NCBI GenBank assembly: GCA_965365345.1
Contig: CBDUBH010000081.1
Span: 1-16,657, forward strand
DNA length: 16,657 nt
Reading direction: 5' to 3'
From: CBDUBH01 sp965365345
Lineage (GTDB): Bacteria; Bacteroidota; Ignavibacteria; Ignavibacteriales; SURF-24
Shown here: one piece after another, positions 8,102 to 15,718 of the stretch
Numbering within the stretch: the stretch's first letter is position 1
Layout: each line of letters starts with the position of its first letter
Made by a program: the position numbers and the translations under genes
Notes under the pieces: generated by a model
Databases searched by the model: none
What the model was told of the DNA's origin: nothing
What the model saw: only the letters and a program-made list of their open reading frames with translations

Positions 8102-8134
8102 TTTGCAATTTTACATTCATTCAAATTTTATTTG
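8102..8134 (+). promoter_or_regulatory. Candidate promoter close to the GH13 gene
   Basis: TTTG at 8102-8105 and TTTATTTG at 8127-8134 (one mismatch to TAnnTTTG) are 21 bases apart. Transcription would begin about 10 bases further on, just before the AAGGA ribosome binding site at 8146-8150. The position is good but the motif is weak. Confidence 0.25.
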
Positions 8135-8158
8135 CCATAACAATTAAGGATAAATTCA

Positions 8159-9997
8159 ATGAGAATTTCCAGGTCAAATTTTTCTGCAATTACTTTATTA
8201 ATCCTATTTTTTCTGATGTCAATGCAATCATTTGCTCAGATTAAAGTTACAAAAGTTGAACCGCCGAATTGGTGGACGCAAATGAAAACAAACAAGATTC
8301 AATTGATGATCTACGGAAATGATTTAAAAGATGCAAAAGCTGAATTTAATACTGATAAAATTAAGGTGACTGAAATTCATAATGCCGAAAATCCTGGTTA
8401 CTTATTTGTTGATATTGAAATTTCGGAAGATATTGAACCAAAAAATTATGAACTTAAAATCAGCAAAGGAAAAAAGAATTCTAAAATTCAATTCCCTGTT
8501 TTGGCTCGTGAACCAAACGAAAATCGCCATAACGGATTTAGCACTAATGATGTTGTTTATTTAATTACACCTGATAGATTTGTAAATGGCGATGAGAAAA
8601 ATGATAATTTGAAAATGAATGATAAAGTTTCGAGCGATTCTCCCTGGGGAAGACATGGTGGAGATATTGCAGGAATGATCTCGAAATTAGATTATTTAAA
8701 AGATTTGGGTGTTACGGCAATCTGGCCAAATCCTTTGGTGGAAAATAATACCGGAGTTAGTTATCACGGTTATGCCGTAACTGATATGTACAAAATTGAT
8801 CCTCGCTTCGGCACAAACGAACTTTATAAAGAATTTGTAGAAAAAGCACACGAAAGAGGAATAAAAATAATTTTAGATCACGTGGCAAATCACATCGGGG
8901 TTTTTCATCCCTGGGTTGAAAATCTTCCTTTTAATGATTGGCTAAACGGAACGATAAAAGATCCTCATATTACTCCGCATCACAATAGAACTTTTTTTGA
9001 TCCGAACAGCGATCAGGAAATCCGGGATCTTACACAAAACGGCTGGTTTGTTTCCGAAATGCCGGATCTGAATCAGAAAAATCCTTTTGTTGCGAACTAC
9101 TTAATTCAAAATACAATTTGGTGGATCGAATATTCAGGATTGGACGGAATCAGGGAAGATACTTATATTTATCCTGATCTGGAATTTTTGGCAAACTGGG
9201 CTGAAGCAATTTTAAATGAATATCCCAAATTTAATATTGTAGGTGAAGTTTGGATCGGAGAAACTGCTTTTGTTGCTCCTTATCAAAATGACAGTAAATT
9301 AAATAAAACAGATACAAATTTACCGGCGCTGCTTGATTTTCCTTTACGCGATGCTTTGGTTGATGTTTTTGCAAACGATGCCGATATTTTCAAAATTTAC
9401 GAAACTTTGGCGAAAGATTTTCTTTATACAGATCCACAAAATTTAATGACTTTTGTTGATAATCACGATGTTGAAAGAATTATGTTTTTGGCTAAAGAAG
9501 ATCTTTCAAAATTCAAACTTGCCTTGCAATTTTTGTTTACAACCCGCGGAATTCCGCAAATTTATTACGGCACTGAGATCGGGATGGTTGGCGGACCTGA
9601 TCACGGTTCCATTCGTGAAGATTTTCCCGGCGGATTTGAAAAATCAACCCGGAACGCATTTGAAATTTCCGGAAGAAGCGAAAAAGAAAATGAAAATTTT
9701 GAATTTACAAAAAAACTTATAAAAATTAGAAAAGAAAATTCCGCACTTACCGAAGGAAAATTATTACACTATCCGCCGCGAGAACAAGTTTATTGTTATT
9801 TGAGAATTTCCGGAGATCAAAAAATTCTTACAATTATAAATAATTCAAATGAAAATAAAACAGCAGATATTTCACTTGCGGAAAAACATTTTGAAAATGC
9901 AAAATCATTTTTGAATTTGATGAATAACGAAGAAATAAAAGTTGAAAACAAAATTGATGTCGGTGCAAAATCAGCTTTAATTCTTCAAATAAATTAA
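8159..9997 (+). CDS. Exported GH13 cyclomaltodextrinase/neopullulanase (SusA-like)
   Basis: Predicted to hydrolyse alpha-1,4 links in starch-derived oligosaccharides, pullulan or cyclodextrins, probably in the periplasm. AAGGA at 8146-8150 lies 8 bases before the ATG. A signal peptide ends near SFA|QIK (residues 24-29). Residues about 29-115 form the N-terminal cyclomaltodextrinase domain (VEPPNWWTQMK...LMIYG). The GH13 barrel follows with all conserved regions: region I DHVANH (D240-H245), region II GIREDTY with nucleophile D334 and R332, region III GEVW with acid/base E363, and region IV DNHD with D437. Landmarks such as SYHGYAVTDMYKIDPRFGTN and MPDLNQKNP are typical of SusA and neopullulanases. 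The last 70 or so residues are the beta-rich C-terminal domain. At 612 residues it is full length. No sus-type transporter genes lie nearby, so it seems to stand alone. Confidence 0.93.
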   Translation: MRISRSNFSAITLLILFFLMSMQSFAQIKVTKVEPPNWWTQMKTNKIQLMIYGNDLKDAKAEFNTDKIKVTEIHNAENPGYLFVDIEISEDIEPKNYELKISKGKKNSKIQFPVLAREPNENRHNGFSTNDVVYLITPDRFVNGDEKNDNLKMNDKVSSDSPWGRHGGDIAGMISKLDYLKDLGVTAIWPNPLVENNTGVSYHGYAVTDMYKIDPRFGTNELYKEFVEKAHERGIKIILDHVANHIGVFHPWVENLPFNDWLNGTIKDPHITPHHNRTFFDPNSDQEIRDLTQNGWFVSEMPDLNQKNPFVANYLIQNTIWWIEYSGLDGIREDTYIYPDLEFLANWAEAILNEYPKFNIVGEVWIGETAFVAPYQNDSKLNKTDTNLPALLDFPLRDALVDVFANDADIFKIYETLAKDFLYTDPQNLMTFVDNHDVERIMFLAKEDLSKFKLALQFLFTTRGIPQIYYGTEIGMVGGPDHGSIREDFPGGFEKSTRNAFEISGRSEKENENFEFTKKLIKIRKENSALTEGKLLHYPPREQVYCYLRISGDQKILTIINNSNENKTADISLAEKHFENAKSFLNLMNNEEIKVENKIDVGAKSALILQIN

Positions 9998-10021
9998 AAA
10001 ATTTTTCTAATTTAATAAACA

Positions 10022-10049
10022 AAAAAGATGCGGGGAACCGCATCTTTTT
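10022..10049. terminator. Bidirectional terminator between convergent genes
   Basis: A perfect 12-bp stem: A5-GATGCGG (10022-10033) pairs with CCGCATC-T5 (10038-10049) around a GGAA loop. It has an A run on one side and a T run on the other, so it works on paper in both directions. It serves the GH13 gene (stop 24 bases upstream) and the convergent ABC1 gene (stop 28 bases away). Confidence 0.92.
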
Positions 10050-10077
10050 GTTTAAATAAAAATCCCAAAGTATTAAA

Positions 10078-11754
10078 CTAAGTTTTCTTTTTTCTTTTCC
10101 ATTCATCTTTTAAAAATATATTAATAACCAGAACAAATCCGAAAGTTGCTGCCAGCAAAAACATTATCATTGCCAAACCCGGATAACCTAAAATTTTGAA
10201 AGTTCCGCCGGAGTTCATCATCAAAGCTGCGCCGATTATCAAAGCCGCCAAAACCAATCCCATTGTAATTCTGTTTGCGATCTTCTGCATATTTTCAACA
10301 ATGCGGTGTTCATCAATCGCATCAATTTTTATAGCAAGTTCATTATTTGAAGCTTTATCAAGAAAATCATTTAATCTGCCCGGCAATTTCTGAATGAATT
10401 CATTTGCTTCAAGCAGCGAAGTTAAAATATTTCCGGGAGTTAAACTATTATATGTCTGCTTTGTTAAAATTGAATTTGCATGCTCCTGAATTACATTATT
10501 TGGATTAAATTCAGGATCAAGAGTTGTTCCGATAATATCCAGATTAAGCAAAGTTTTCCCGATAATTGTAAATTGCGGGGGAATTCTGATCCCGAATTGT
10601 GCACCGATTTGAGTAAGCTCAATAACAACGCTTCCAACTTGAACATCTTCCAAATTTGCATCTTTATATTTTGTTACAAAATCAGTTACATATCTTATAA
10701 ATCCTTCTTCATCATAATGACCAAGTTTTTTCCCGATCTTAATTGAAAGTTTTGCAGTTTCTATACCTTTACCTTCGCTAACGTATAAGAGCAATCTTAA
10801 TAAACTTTCCCGCATTTGCGGATCAATGTAAGCAACCATTCCCAAATCAATAAGTGCAATTTTTCTTTCGTTTGTAATGAAAACATTTCCCGGATGCGGA
10901 TCAGCATGAAAAAATCCGTCAACTAAAAATTGATCCAAATAAGCTCTGAATAATTCGCTTGCCAATCTTTTTCCGTCAACTTCAACTTTTACAACGGGAT
11001 TTATTGAAGTAATTTTAATTCCCTGTACATATTCCATTGTTAAAATTTTTGAAGTCGTGTAATCTTCAACGGGCAGGGGAATTACAATATCTTTATATTC
11101 ACGTAAATTTTCGTGTAATTTTTTCAGATTGTTTGCTTCTTTCCGGTAATCCAATTCGGCAAACAAAGTTTTTTTGAATTGCTCCATAATATCGGAGAAA
11201 GAATAAGTTTTCCCGATTTCGGTATGCTTATCAACTGTTTCAGTAATTTCTTCTAAAGCTTCAATATCTTTTATTGCCTGCGGTCTGATGTTCGGTCTTT
11301 GAACTTTTACCGCAACTGTTCTTCCATCGCGTAAAACAGCTTTGTGAACTTGTCCTAACGAAGCAGAAGCCATTGGTTTTGATGAAAATTCCTGAAATGC
11401 TTTTGAAATTCTGATCCCTAATTCTTCCTGAACGATCTTTTCAACTTCTTCAAATGAAATCGGTTCAACTTTATCCTGCAATTTATTTAATGCTTTAATG
11501 TAAGGCATCGGCAGAAAATCCGGACGCGTGGAAAGAAGCTGCCCCAATTTGATAAATGTCGGTCCAAGATCTTCAAGATCTTTTACAAATTGTACTGGAT
11601 TTCCGCTTATCGCAGAACTTTCATCTTCTTGAATTGCAGCTTGTTCTGCAGATAAACTATTCAATTTAAAATCTTTGTTATTAATATGTTTTGCGATAAA
11701 GAACGCAATATCTTTATAACGTTTCAATTTTTCAGGATCAAGTGAAAGAGCCAT
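10078..11754 (-). CDS. ABC1/AarF/UbiB-family atypical kinase-like membrane protein
   Basis: A 558-residue member of the family that includes UbiB/AarF, linked in other bacteria to quinone biosynthesis; some members are ATPases with a protein-kinase-like fold. I chose the start at 11754 because AGGAG lies about 8 bases upstream, although the frame opens 12 codons earlier. Family motifs are intact: KLGQ at 69-72 (KxGQ), an Ala/Ser-rich nucleotide loop ASASLGQVH at 129-137, the VAVK lysine K150, DYRKEANN around E206, HADPHPGN at 283-290, and LIDLG with D303. Two C-terminal membrane spans (about 496-513 and 526-548) end in a basic tail, anchoring it in the inner membrane. No ubi or men genes are adjacent, so the substrate cannot be judged from context. 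Confidence 0.92.
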   Translation of the reverse strand: MALSLDPEKLKRYKDIAFFIAKHINNKDFKLNSLSAEQAAIQEDESSAISGNPVQFVKDLEDLGPTFIKLGQLLSTRPDFLPMPYIKALNKLQDKVEPISFEEVEKIVQEELGIRISKAFQEFSSKPMASASLGQVHKAVLRDGRTVAVKVQRPNIRPQAIKDIEALEEITETVDKHTEIGKTYSFSDIMEQFKKTLFAELDYRKEANNLKKLHENLREYKDIVIPLPVEDYTTSKILTMEYVQGIKITSINPVVKVEVDGKRLASELFRAYLDQFLVDGFFHADPHPGNVFITNERKIALIDLGMVAYIDPQMRESLLRLLLYVSEGKGIETAKLSIKIGKKLGHYDEEGFIRYVTDFVTKYKDANLEDVQVGSVVIELTQIGAQFGIRIPPQFTIIGKTLLNLDIIGTTLDPEFNPNNVIQEHANSILTKQTYNSLTPGNILTSLLEANEFIQKLPGRLNDFLDKASNNELAIKIDAIDEHRIVENMQKIANRITMGLVLAALIIGAALMMNSGGTFKILGYPGLAMIMFLLAATFGFVLVINIFLKDEWKRKKKT

Positions 11755-12030
11755 TATAAATTCTCCTATGTGTAAAATTGCAAGCTGCAAAACAGGTCAT
11801 AATTTATAATTAAACAACGGCACGCTGAAAAGCAAGAAATTGCTGTTAAACTGCAGGGCAAATTTTAATATGAAAATAAAAGATCAAATTCCACTTTTAT
11901 TTTTAGTAGTATTTAGATAATTTCGCAGATTGAAAATTAATTTCTAAAAGATCTTTTTGATTTGATCTTTGATAATACGATTTTTCATACGAACAATATT
12001 TTATCAGTTTAATTGTAAAGGAGTTTTAAA
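11755..12030. other. Divergent intergenic region between the ABC1 gene and the metallopeptidase gene
   Basis: It must hold the promoters of both divergent genes, but I could not place them. Visible structure: TTGCA/TGCAA inverted repeat with 3-base spacer (11778-11790), just upstream of the ABC1 ribosome binding site; AGCAA/TTGCT hairpin with GAAA loop (11831-11844); and ATACGA twice, 12 bases apart (11975-11980 and 11987-11992). The patch 11816-11865 is less AT-rich than its surroundings. Function is unknown. Confidence 0.4.
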
Positions 12031-12552
12031 GTGGCAGTAGAAGTTTTAGATCCGATAGATTTTCTGGAAGATATAAAAGAACCAAAAAAGCAAAAAGGTC
12101 CTATCAAACGTGAATTTATTCTTTCAGATGAAATGAAACAACTTGCAAATCAAATAATTTCGGAAGAAAGAATTGATACGCATCCCGCCAAAATTGAATA
12201 TGTTTTGGTTTATCCCAATATTTCAAAAACCACAGCGGGCAAATGTATAAAAACAGGAAAGGAATTAAAATTCTTTTCAAATTTGGATTATGTAATTGAA
12301 ATTTCGGGCGATCTTTGGGATACTTTGGATAACGACAGCAGAGCAATTTTACTTGAACATGAATTGCGCCATATTTTGGTTGTTCAAAATGATAAAACAG
12401 GAGATTGGACTTACAAATTGCGTAAACATGATATTCAGGATTTCAGCAGAATTGTTTCGAAACACGGAGTTGATTGGATAAGAAAAATTAAATTGTGTTT
12501 AAGTTCGCTTTATAATTTAACTCCAACCGAAGAAGATAATATTCAAATTTAA
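12031..12552 (+). CDS. Putative phage-type zinc metallopeptidase
   Basis: A 173-residue soluble protein with no signal peptide or membrane span. The GTG start is supported by AAAGGAG at 12017-12023, 7 bases upstream. The zinc motif is HELRH at residues 110-114 within LLEHELRH, preceded by a conserved-looking YVIEISGDLWDTLDNDSRAI segment and followed by RKHDIQDF (H133, D134), the likely third ligand region. This arrangement (family Cys-containing strand, HELxH, then HDixxF) resembles the putative phage metallopeptidase domain family, which is also found on bacterial chromosomes. I identify the domain from pattern memory only. Neighbours show no phage structural genes. A terminator follows 113 bases downstream. 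Confidence 0.72.
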   Translation: MAVEVLDPIDFLEDIKEPKKQKGPIKREFILSDEMKQLANQIISEERIDTHPAKIEYVLVYPNISKTTAGKCIKTGKELKFFSNLDYVIEISGDLWDTLDNDSRAILLEHELRHILVVQNDKTGDWTYKLRKHDIQDFSRIVSKHGVDWIRKIKLCLSSLYNLTPTEEDNIQI

Positions 12553-12664
12553 TTTTGAATTATTGCGGAAATGAAATTACGGAATCCCAATTTCAAATTT
12601 TGATTTTGGAATTTAATTTTTGTTTTGATAGACTTTTCTGATTTTGATATTATTTAACATTACG

Positions 12665-12702
12665 AAGCCGTCAAATTTCTTTAAAAGAAGTGACGGCTTT
12701 TT
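12665..12702 (+). terminator. Rho-independent terminator after the metallopeptidase gene
   Basis: AAGCCGTCA (12665-12673) pairs with TGACGGCTT (12691-12699), followed by a T run. The loop can form a small inner helix (TTCTT/AAGAA). Confidence 0.88.
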
Positions 12703-12715
12703 CTTATTTCCATTA

Positions 12716-12750
12716 ATTCTGCATTCACAATTCTAAATTCTACATTCTAA
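12716..12750 (+). repeat. Five tandem copies of a 7-base repeat (ATTCTAA-like)
   Basis: Read in steps of seven: ATTCTGC, ATTCACA, ATTCTAA, ATTCTAC, ATTCTAA. Four of five copies keep ATTCT. It lies just after the terminator and before the small CCCH gene. Copies in opposite orientation lie after that gene at 13223-13236. Confidence 0.75.
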
Positions 12751-12815
12751 ACTTTTGTTTCATTTGCTATTATTGAATGAAGTTTTTACATTGAAATAAA
12801 GGAAAGGATGTAAAG

Positions 12816-13214
12816 ATGGCAAACATTTTTAACAAGAAAAAAAGCATTTTCAAAAATCCCGCTTTCTTAACTTCTTTAGTTGTAATTCCTTCAGCGGCGA
12901 TAATTTATTTTTTCGGCGGAAGCAGAATTAAAAATTTGAATTTCCCGGGAACAGGTTCAGAAAATCTTGATGATAATTCCGAAAGAACAAATTACGGCGA
13001 TTCTCAAATTAAAGCGGTAAATGATGCTGCAAAAAAAGCCGGAAAAGCCGAAAGTATTGATTTTAACGAAGCCGATTTTGAAGAAACAAACGAAGAAAAA
13101 GATTACGGAACCTGTCAGGCAATTTCAACACGCGGAACCCAATGCAAAAGAAAAGCCGTTGATGAAAGCGGTTACTGCTGGCAGCATAAAAAAATTGTTG
13201 AACAGGAAGCGTGA
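12816..13214 (+). CDS. Small membrane-anchored protein with C-terminal CCCH zinc-binding motif (DUF5763-like)
   Basis: A 132-residue protein of unknown function. AAAGGA at 12803-12808 lies 7 bases before the ATG. A basic start (NKKKSIFKN) precedes one hydrophobic segment (about residues 16-34), so the rest is tethered to the membrane. A low-complexity, acidic linker follows (about 45-95), with AAKKAGKAES inside. The C-terminal 35 residues hold C100-x9-C110-KRKA-x6-C121-WQH124, a compact putative zinc-binding module that I associate with the DUF5763 family (CQA-x-T-x-x-G-x-x-CKRKA...YCWQH). Such modules are found in many bacterial proteins without known role. It is flanked on both sides by 7-base repeat copies in inverted orientation and has its own small transcription unit. 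Confidence 0.75.
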   Translation: MANIFNKKKSIFKNPAFLTSLVVIPSAAIIYFFGGSRIKNLNFPGTGSENLDDNSERTNYGDSQIKAVNDAAKKAGKAESIDFNEADFEETNEEKDYGTCQAISTRGTQCKRKAVDESGYCWQHKKIVEQEA

Positions 13215-13222
13215 AAAATAAT

Positions 13223-13236
13223 TTAGAATGCAGAAT
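13223..13236 (-). repeat. Inverted-orientation copies of the 7-base repeat
   Basis: TTAGAAT (13223-13229) and GCAGAAT (13230-13236) are reverse complements of units ATTCTAA and ATTCTGC at 12716-12750. GAATGCAGAATTAA at 13226-13239 is a perfect 14-base inverted match to 12713-12726. Together they bracket the small CCCH gene. Confidence 0.6.
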
Positions 13237-13282
13237 TAAAAATTTAGTTTGAATTTCTCTTGATCTTAATCATTCTCTTAAA

Positions 13283-14026
13283 TCATTCTTTCTTTTCAAT
13301 TTGAGAAATGATCTTTTGCATTCTTTCAAAATGCGAGCCTTTCCAGTAAATTTTTCCGCAGCCAGGACATTTAAAAAATTCCGAGTGATAATTTTTCACT
13401 TTGGTCGGAATTTCATTTTCAATTTTTTCTTTTTCAATCTTTTCGATAAATGAATTACATTCCAAACATCTCGAAAAATATTTAACTTCATTTTCAAGTT
13501 AAAATCTTTGTATAATTTCTTCTACCTGCTCAATTGTATCGGAATTTCTGATCCAATATCCGTGTGTAATTTCATTCCGTTTCAACAGATCCCGGTCTTT
13601 TGTTAAAATCGCGCGTTTTTCTTCAAGTGAAATTTTTATTATTTCATTTTTTGAAATGTTGTTTTTGTAAAAAGTATCAATTCCAATAATTCTTAAATAA
13701 CGCGCAAGATCACCAAGATGAACATCTGCAATAAATTTCGGGATGCGCAGAAGTTTGCTGCGAAGATGTGTTATATTGGAAATGTCGAAAGATTCAAAAA
13801 CCGGGTAAACACTTATTTCATCATCATTTTTTATTAAATAATTGAAATCAACAGAAATTCCGTTTACCAAAATCAGATCAATTTCAGAATGCGGAACTCC
13901 GGTTGATTCAATAAGATCTTTTACTGATTGGCGACCTGAAAATTCTTTTTCAAATTTTATTTTGCGAAGTTTTTCTGGAAGAAAATCGTTCAATTCCTCG
14001 TAAAATCTTAAATAAACTTTTAGCAT
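13283..14026 (-). pseudogene. Mut7-C RNase-domain protein interrupted by an in-frame TAA
   Basis: Start ATG at 14026 gives 175 residues to a TAA at 13499-13501; the same frame then continues for 71 residues to TGA at 13283-13285, and the two parts make one family-length protein of about 247 codons. Part one has a ubiquitin-like domain (about 1-79, starting MLKVYLRFYEELNDFLP) and the PIN-like Mut7-C nuclease core (KFIADVHLGDLARYLR with D101; ILTKDRDLLKR with D144 and D146). Part two supplies the zinc ribbon: RCLECN (C187, C190) and CPGCGKIYWKGSHFERM (C220, C223). The stop sits between the PIN core and the zinc ribbon, exactly where the family has a sense codon. No shift of frame is needed. The alternatives are a true nonsense mutation, a base-call error, or readthrough. 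An upstream TTG at 14056 could add 10 residues. Confidence 0.82.
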
Positions 14027-14120
14027 TTCAAAAATTAAAAAATTTCTTTGTTTCAAATTAATTTAATAATAGTCTGATCTTGAAAAATGGAAGTTTATTT
14101 GCACAAATTTTTTATCAAAA

Positions 14121-15311
14121 TTAATGAATCCGTTTTATTACAACCATTGATGCGTCATCTTCCCATTTAATTTTTTTACCGTAATTTAAAACCGTACTGA
14201 AAATTATATCGAGAATTTCTTCGGCATCTTTTTCCTGATGTTCAAATGCAAGTTGTTTTAAGCGTGAAACTCCGAATTCTTCTTTTTTACGGTTTTGCCT
14301 TTCAATAATTCCATCGCTGTATAAAACTAAAACTCCGCCGACAGGCATGTGTACAAAAGAATTATAGATTTCTATTTCGGGAAGCGCGCCGAAAATAAGT
14401 CCGGTTGCTTCCAATTCTTTAACTTCGTTCTGATGAATTAAAAGCGGCGCGGGATGACCGGCGTTTGCGTAAATCAAATTTCCGTTGCGCTCAAATTCCG
14501 CGTAAACAAGTGAAACAAATCTTGTTGATAAAACGCTTCGGTAAATTACGCGGTTCAATTTTTTAAGTGTGTGAACCATTCGTAATTCTTTTTCAATTCC
14601 CATACGCAAACCCGTTACAACATCGCGTACCAAAAGCGCTGCCGGAAGTCCGTGTCCGCTTGCATCGCCGATACAAATTCCAAATCCATCGCCTTCAAAT
14701 TGAAAAAAATCGTAAAGATCGCCGCCAACCAATTCCGCGGGTTGCGAAAGTGCCGCAATTTGAAATCCGGGCACTTGCGGAATTGATGAAGGAAGTAAAC
14801 TTTGCTGAATATAAGCGGCTTGCTGCATATCGCTTTTAACCGCCTCAGAATACAACCGGTGATTTAGCGCAGTTCGAACTGCATTCAGACAAAATTCGAT
14901 CTCCTCGCGTATCCATCCGCTTTTAAGATCGAAAGCAAAGATCCAGTTTGAATCGGGATCGTGTACCGTGAAGGCTGCGGGAATTCTGTATTCTTTTTGC
15001 GAAAGGGAAATTGAATCGAGAGTTAAAAATTTATCATCATAAATGTAACTTTTATTTTTTAAAAGATATTGAACCGGCAGCGCTTCGGGCGAAAGTGTTT
15101 TAGTGAAATTATTTTCATATTTCGGATAAATTAAAACATATTCTTCTTCGCGCTCTTCGTAAATTCTGCCGTTACAAAGATTAAGATCATCACCGAAAGT
15201 TTTTTCCAATTCAGCCAAAATCGTAAAAAGAAAATCTTTTCCGCTTTTGCTTTTTCCTATCTTATTTAATATTGAATCTAATTTTCTGTAAAATATTTTT
15301 GGTTCTATCAT
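14121..15311 (-). CDS. PP2C-type Ser/Thr phosphatase (SpoIIE/RsbU family) with N-terminal sensor-like region
   Basis: A 396-residue cytoplasmic signalling protein expected to remove phosphate from an anti-anti-sigma-type protein or similar partner. Residues 1-155 look like a GAF-like sensor domain, a weak call from secondary-structure pattern. A helical linker with AAYIQQSLLPSSIP (166-179) leads to the SpoIIE catalytic domain. Metal-binding and core motifs are intact: ELVGGDLYDFF (D198), GDASGHGLPAALL (D216), NAGHPAPLL (283-291), LYSDGIIE (D333) and DDASMVVI (D385, D386). No STAS, HATPase or sigma factor gene is adjacent. The ATG at 15311 has only a weak CGGA upstream. The Mut7-C gene follows 94 bases downstream on the same strand with no terminator seen, so the two may be co-transcribed. 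Confidence 0.92.
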   Translation of the reverse strand: MIEPKIFYRKLDSILNKIGKSKSGKDFLFTILAELEKTFGDDLNLCNGRIYEEREEEYVLIYPKYENNFTKTLSPEALPVQYLLKNKSYIYDDKFLTLDSISLSQKEYRIPAAFTVHDPDSNWIFAFDLKSGWIREEIEFCLNAVRTALNHRLYSEAVKSDMQQAAYIQQSLLPSSIPQVPGFQIAALSQPAELVGGDLYDFFQFEGDGFGICIGDASGHGLPAALLVRDVVTGLRMGIEKELRMVHTLKKLNRVIYRSVLSTRFVSLVYAEFERNGNLIYANAGHPAPLLIHQNEVKELEATGLIFGALPEIEIYNSFVHMPVGGVLVLYSDGIIERQNRKKEEFGVSRLKQLAFEHQEKDAEEILDIIFSTVLNYGKKIKWEDDASMVVIKRIH

Positions 15312-15383
15312 GTATAAATCCGTTCTGAATTTGCTTTGGAAAATTTACTAAATAATTAATTGATATGCCGAATTTTAATTTAT

Positions 15384-15406
15384 TTGAATAGTGATTCATT
15401 ATTCAA
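15384..15406. promoter_or_regulatory. Near-perfect 23-bp dyad, candidate operator
   Basis: TTGAATA (15384-15390) and TATTCAA (15400-15406) are perfect half-sites. The inner bases TGA/TCA (15392-15394 and 15396-15398) also pair, leaving one mismatch (15391/15399) and a single central base, so 10 of 11 positions are symmetric. It lies between the divergent phosphatase and small-protein genes, about 73 and 83 bases from their starts, a suitable place for a regulator of either. Confidence 0.5.
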
Positions 15407-15488
15407 TAAAAATAAAAATAAATGCCGGAAATGATTTGCTCGTTTAATAATTTTTATTATAATTAATATTAATAGGAGCGGATGAAAA

Positions 15489-15713
15489 ATGAGTAAATTA
15501 ACAAATTATAATTTGATAAAAGAATTTTATGAAACGCATTTCGATTCGAAAGAAGATAATTTAAATAAAAGTCAATCTTTCCGTGAATCCGTTGTTAATC
15601 ACTATAATTTTGTAATTGCTTTTATAAAATTGGCCGATCAATTAAGAAGATTTAAAAATGTTCTGAATGAATTTAACGGTAAAATCAATAATCAAAGATC
15701 AAAAGATAATTAA
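15489..15713 (+). CDS. Small orphan protein of unknown function (74 aa)
   Basis: ATG 15489 has AGGAG at 15474-15478, 10 bases upstream, a rather long spacing. The product is highly charged, without Cys or membrane span: an acidic-polar first half (HFDSKEDNLNKSQ) and a likely amphipathic helix in VIAFIKLADQLRRFKNVLNEF, so it may bind a partner or form a coiled coil. I recognise no family. The reading frame has codon use like its neighbours and a good start region, which favours a real gene. It is divergent from the phosphatase gene, with the 23-bp dyad between them, and converges on the penicillin-binding protein gene with only 5 bases between stops and no terminator hairpin. Confidence 0.6.
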   Translation: MSKLTNYNLIKEFYETHFDSKEDNLNKSQSFRESVVNHYNFVIAFIKLADQLRRFKNVLNEFNGKINNQRSKDN

Positions 15714-15718
15714 ATGCA

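Larger units (their letters stand above)
7679..8158 (+). other. Non-coding AT-rich region between the ccm operon and the GH13 gene
   Basis: About 480 bases without a credible gene on either strand. Contents: a 20-base stretch (7738-7757) shared with the ccmA-ccmB gap; a GATTA/TAATC inverted repeat (7763-7777); a TTACA/TGTAA inverted repeat with a 3-base spacer (7879-7891); and two Bacteroidota-type promoter candidates listed separately. The base composition makes small inverted repeats likely by chance. No RNA gene was recognised. Confidence 0.5.

Noticed and set aside
7638..8158. Search for a riboswitch or small RNA before the GH13 gene
   Set aside because: No conserved core or stable GC-containing stems beyond the ccmF terminator could be recognised.
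12808..12813. ATG-TAA start-stop pair directly before the start of the CCCH gene
   Set aside because: It overlaps the ribosome binding site of the real ATG at 12816 and has no room for its own; most likely chance.
13250..13330. Possible hairpin (ATCATT/AATGAT) at the end of the Mut7-C gene, plus a doubled AATCATTCT
   Set aside because: The stem is short with a mismatch and no T run; not enough for a terminator or a named repeat.
14567..14839. 90-codon open frame on the plus strand inside the phosphatase gene
   Set aside because: Lies opposite the conserved catalytic core; Arg/Pro-rich translation typical of an antisense shadow.
15482..15496. Four-codon frame (ATG to TAA) overlapping the start of the 74-residue gene
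   Set aside because: Its ATG is only 3 bases after AGGAG, too close for efficient initiation; no other support.
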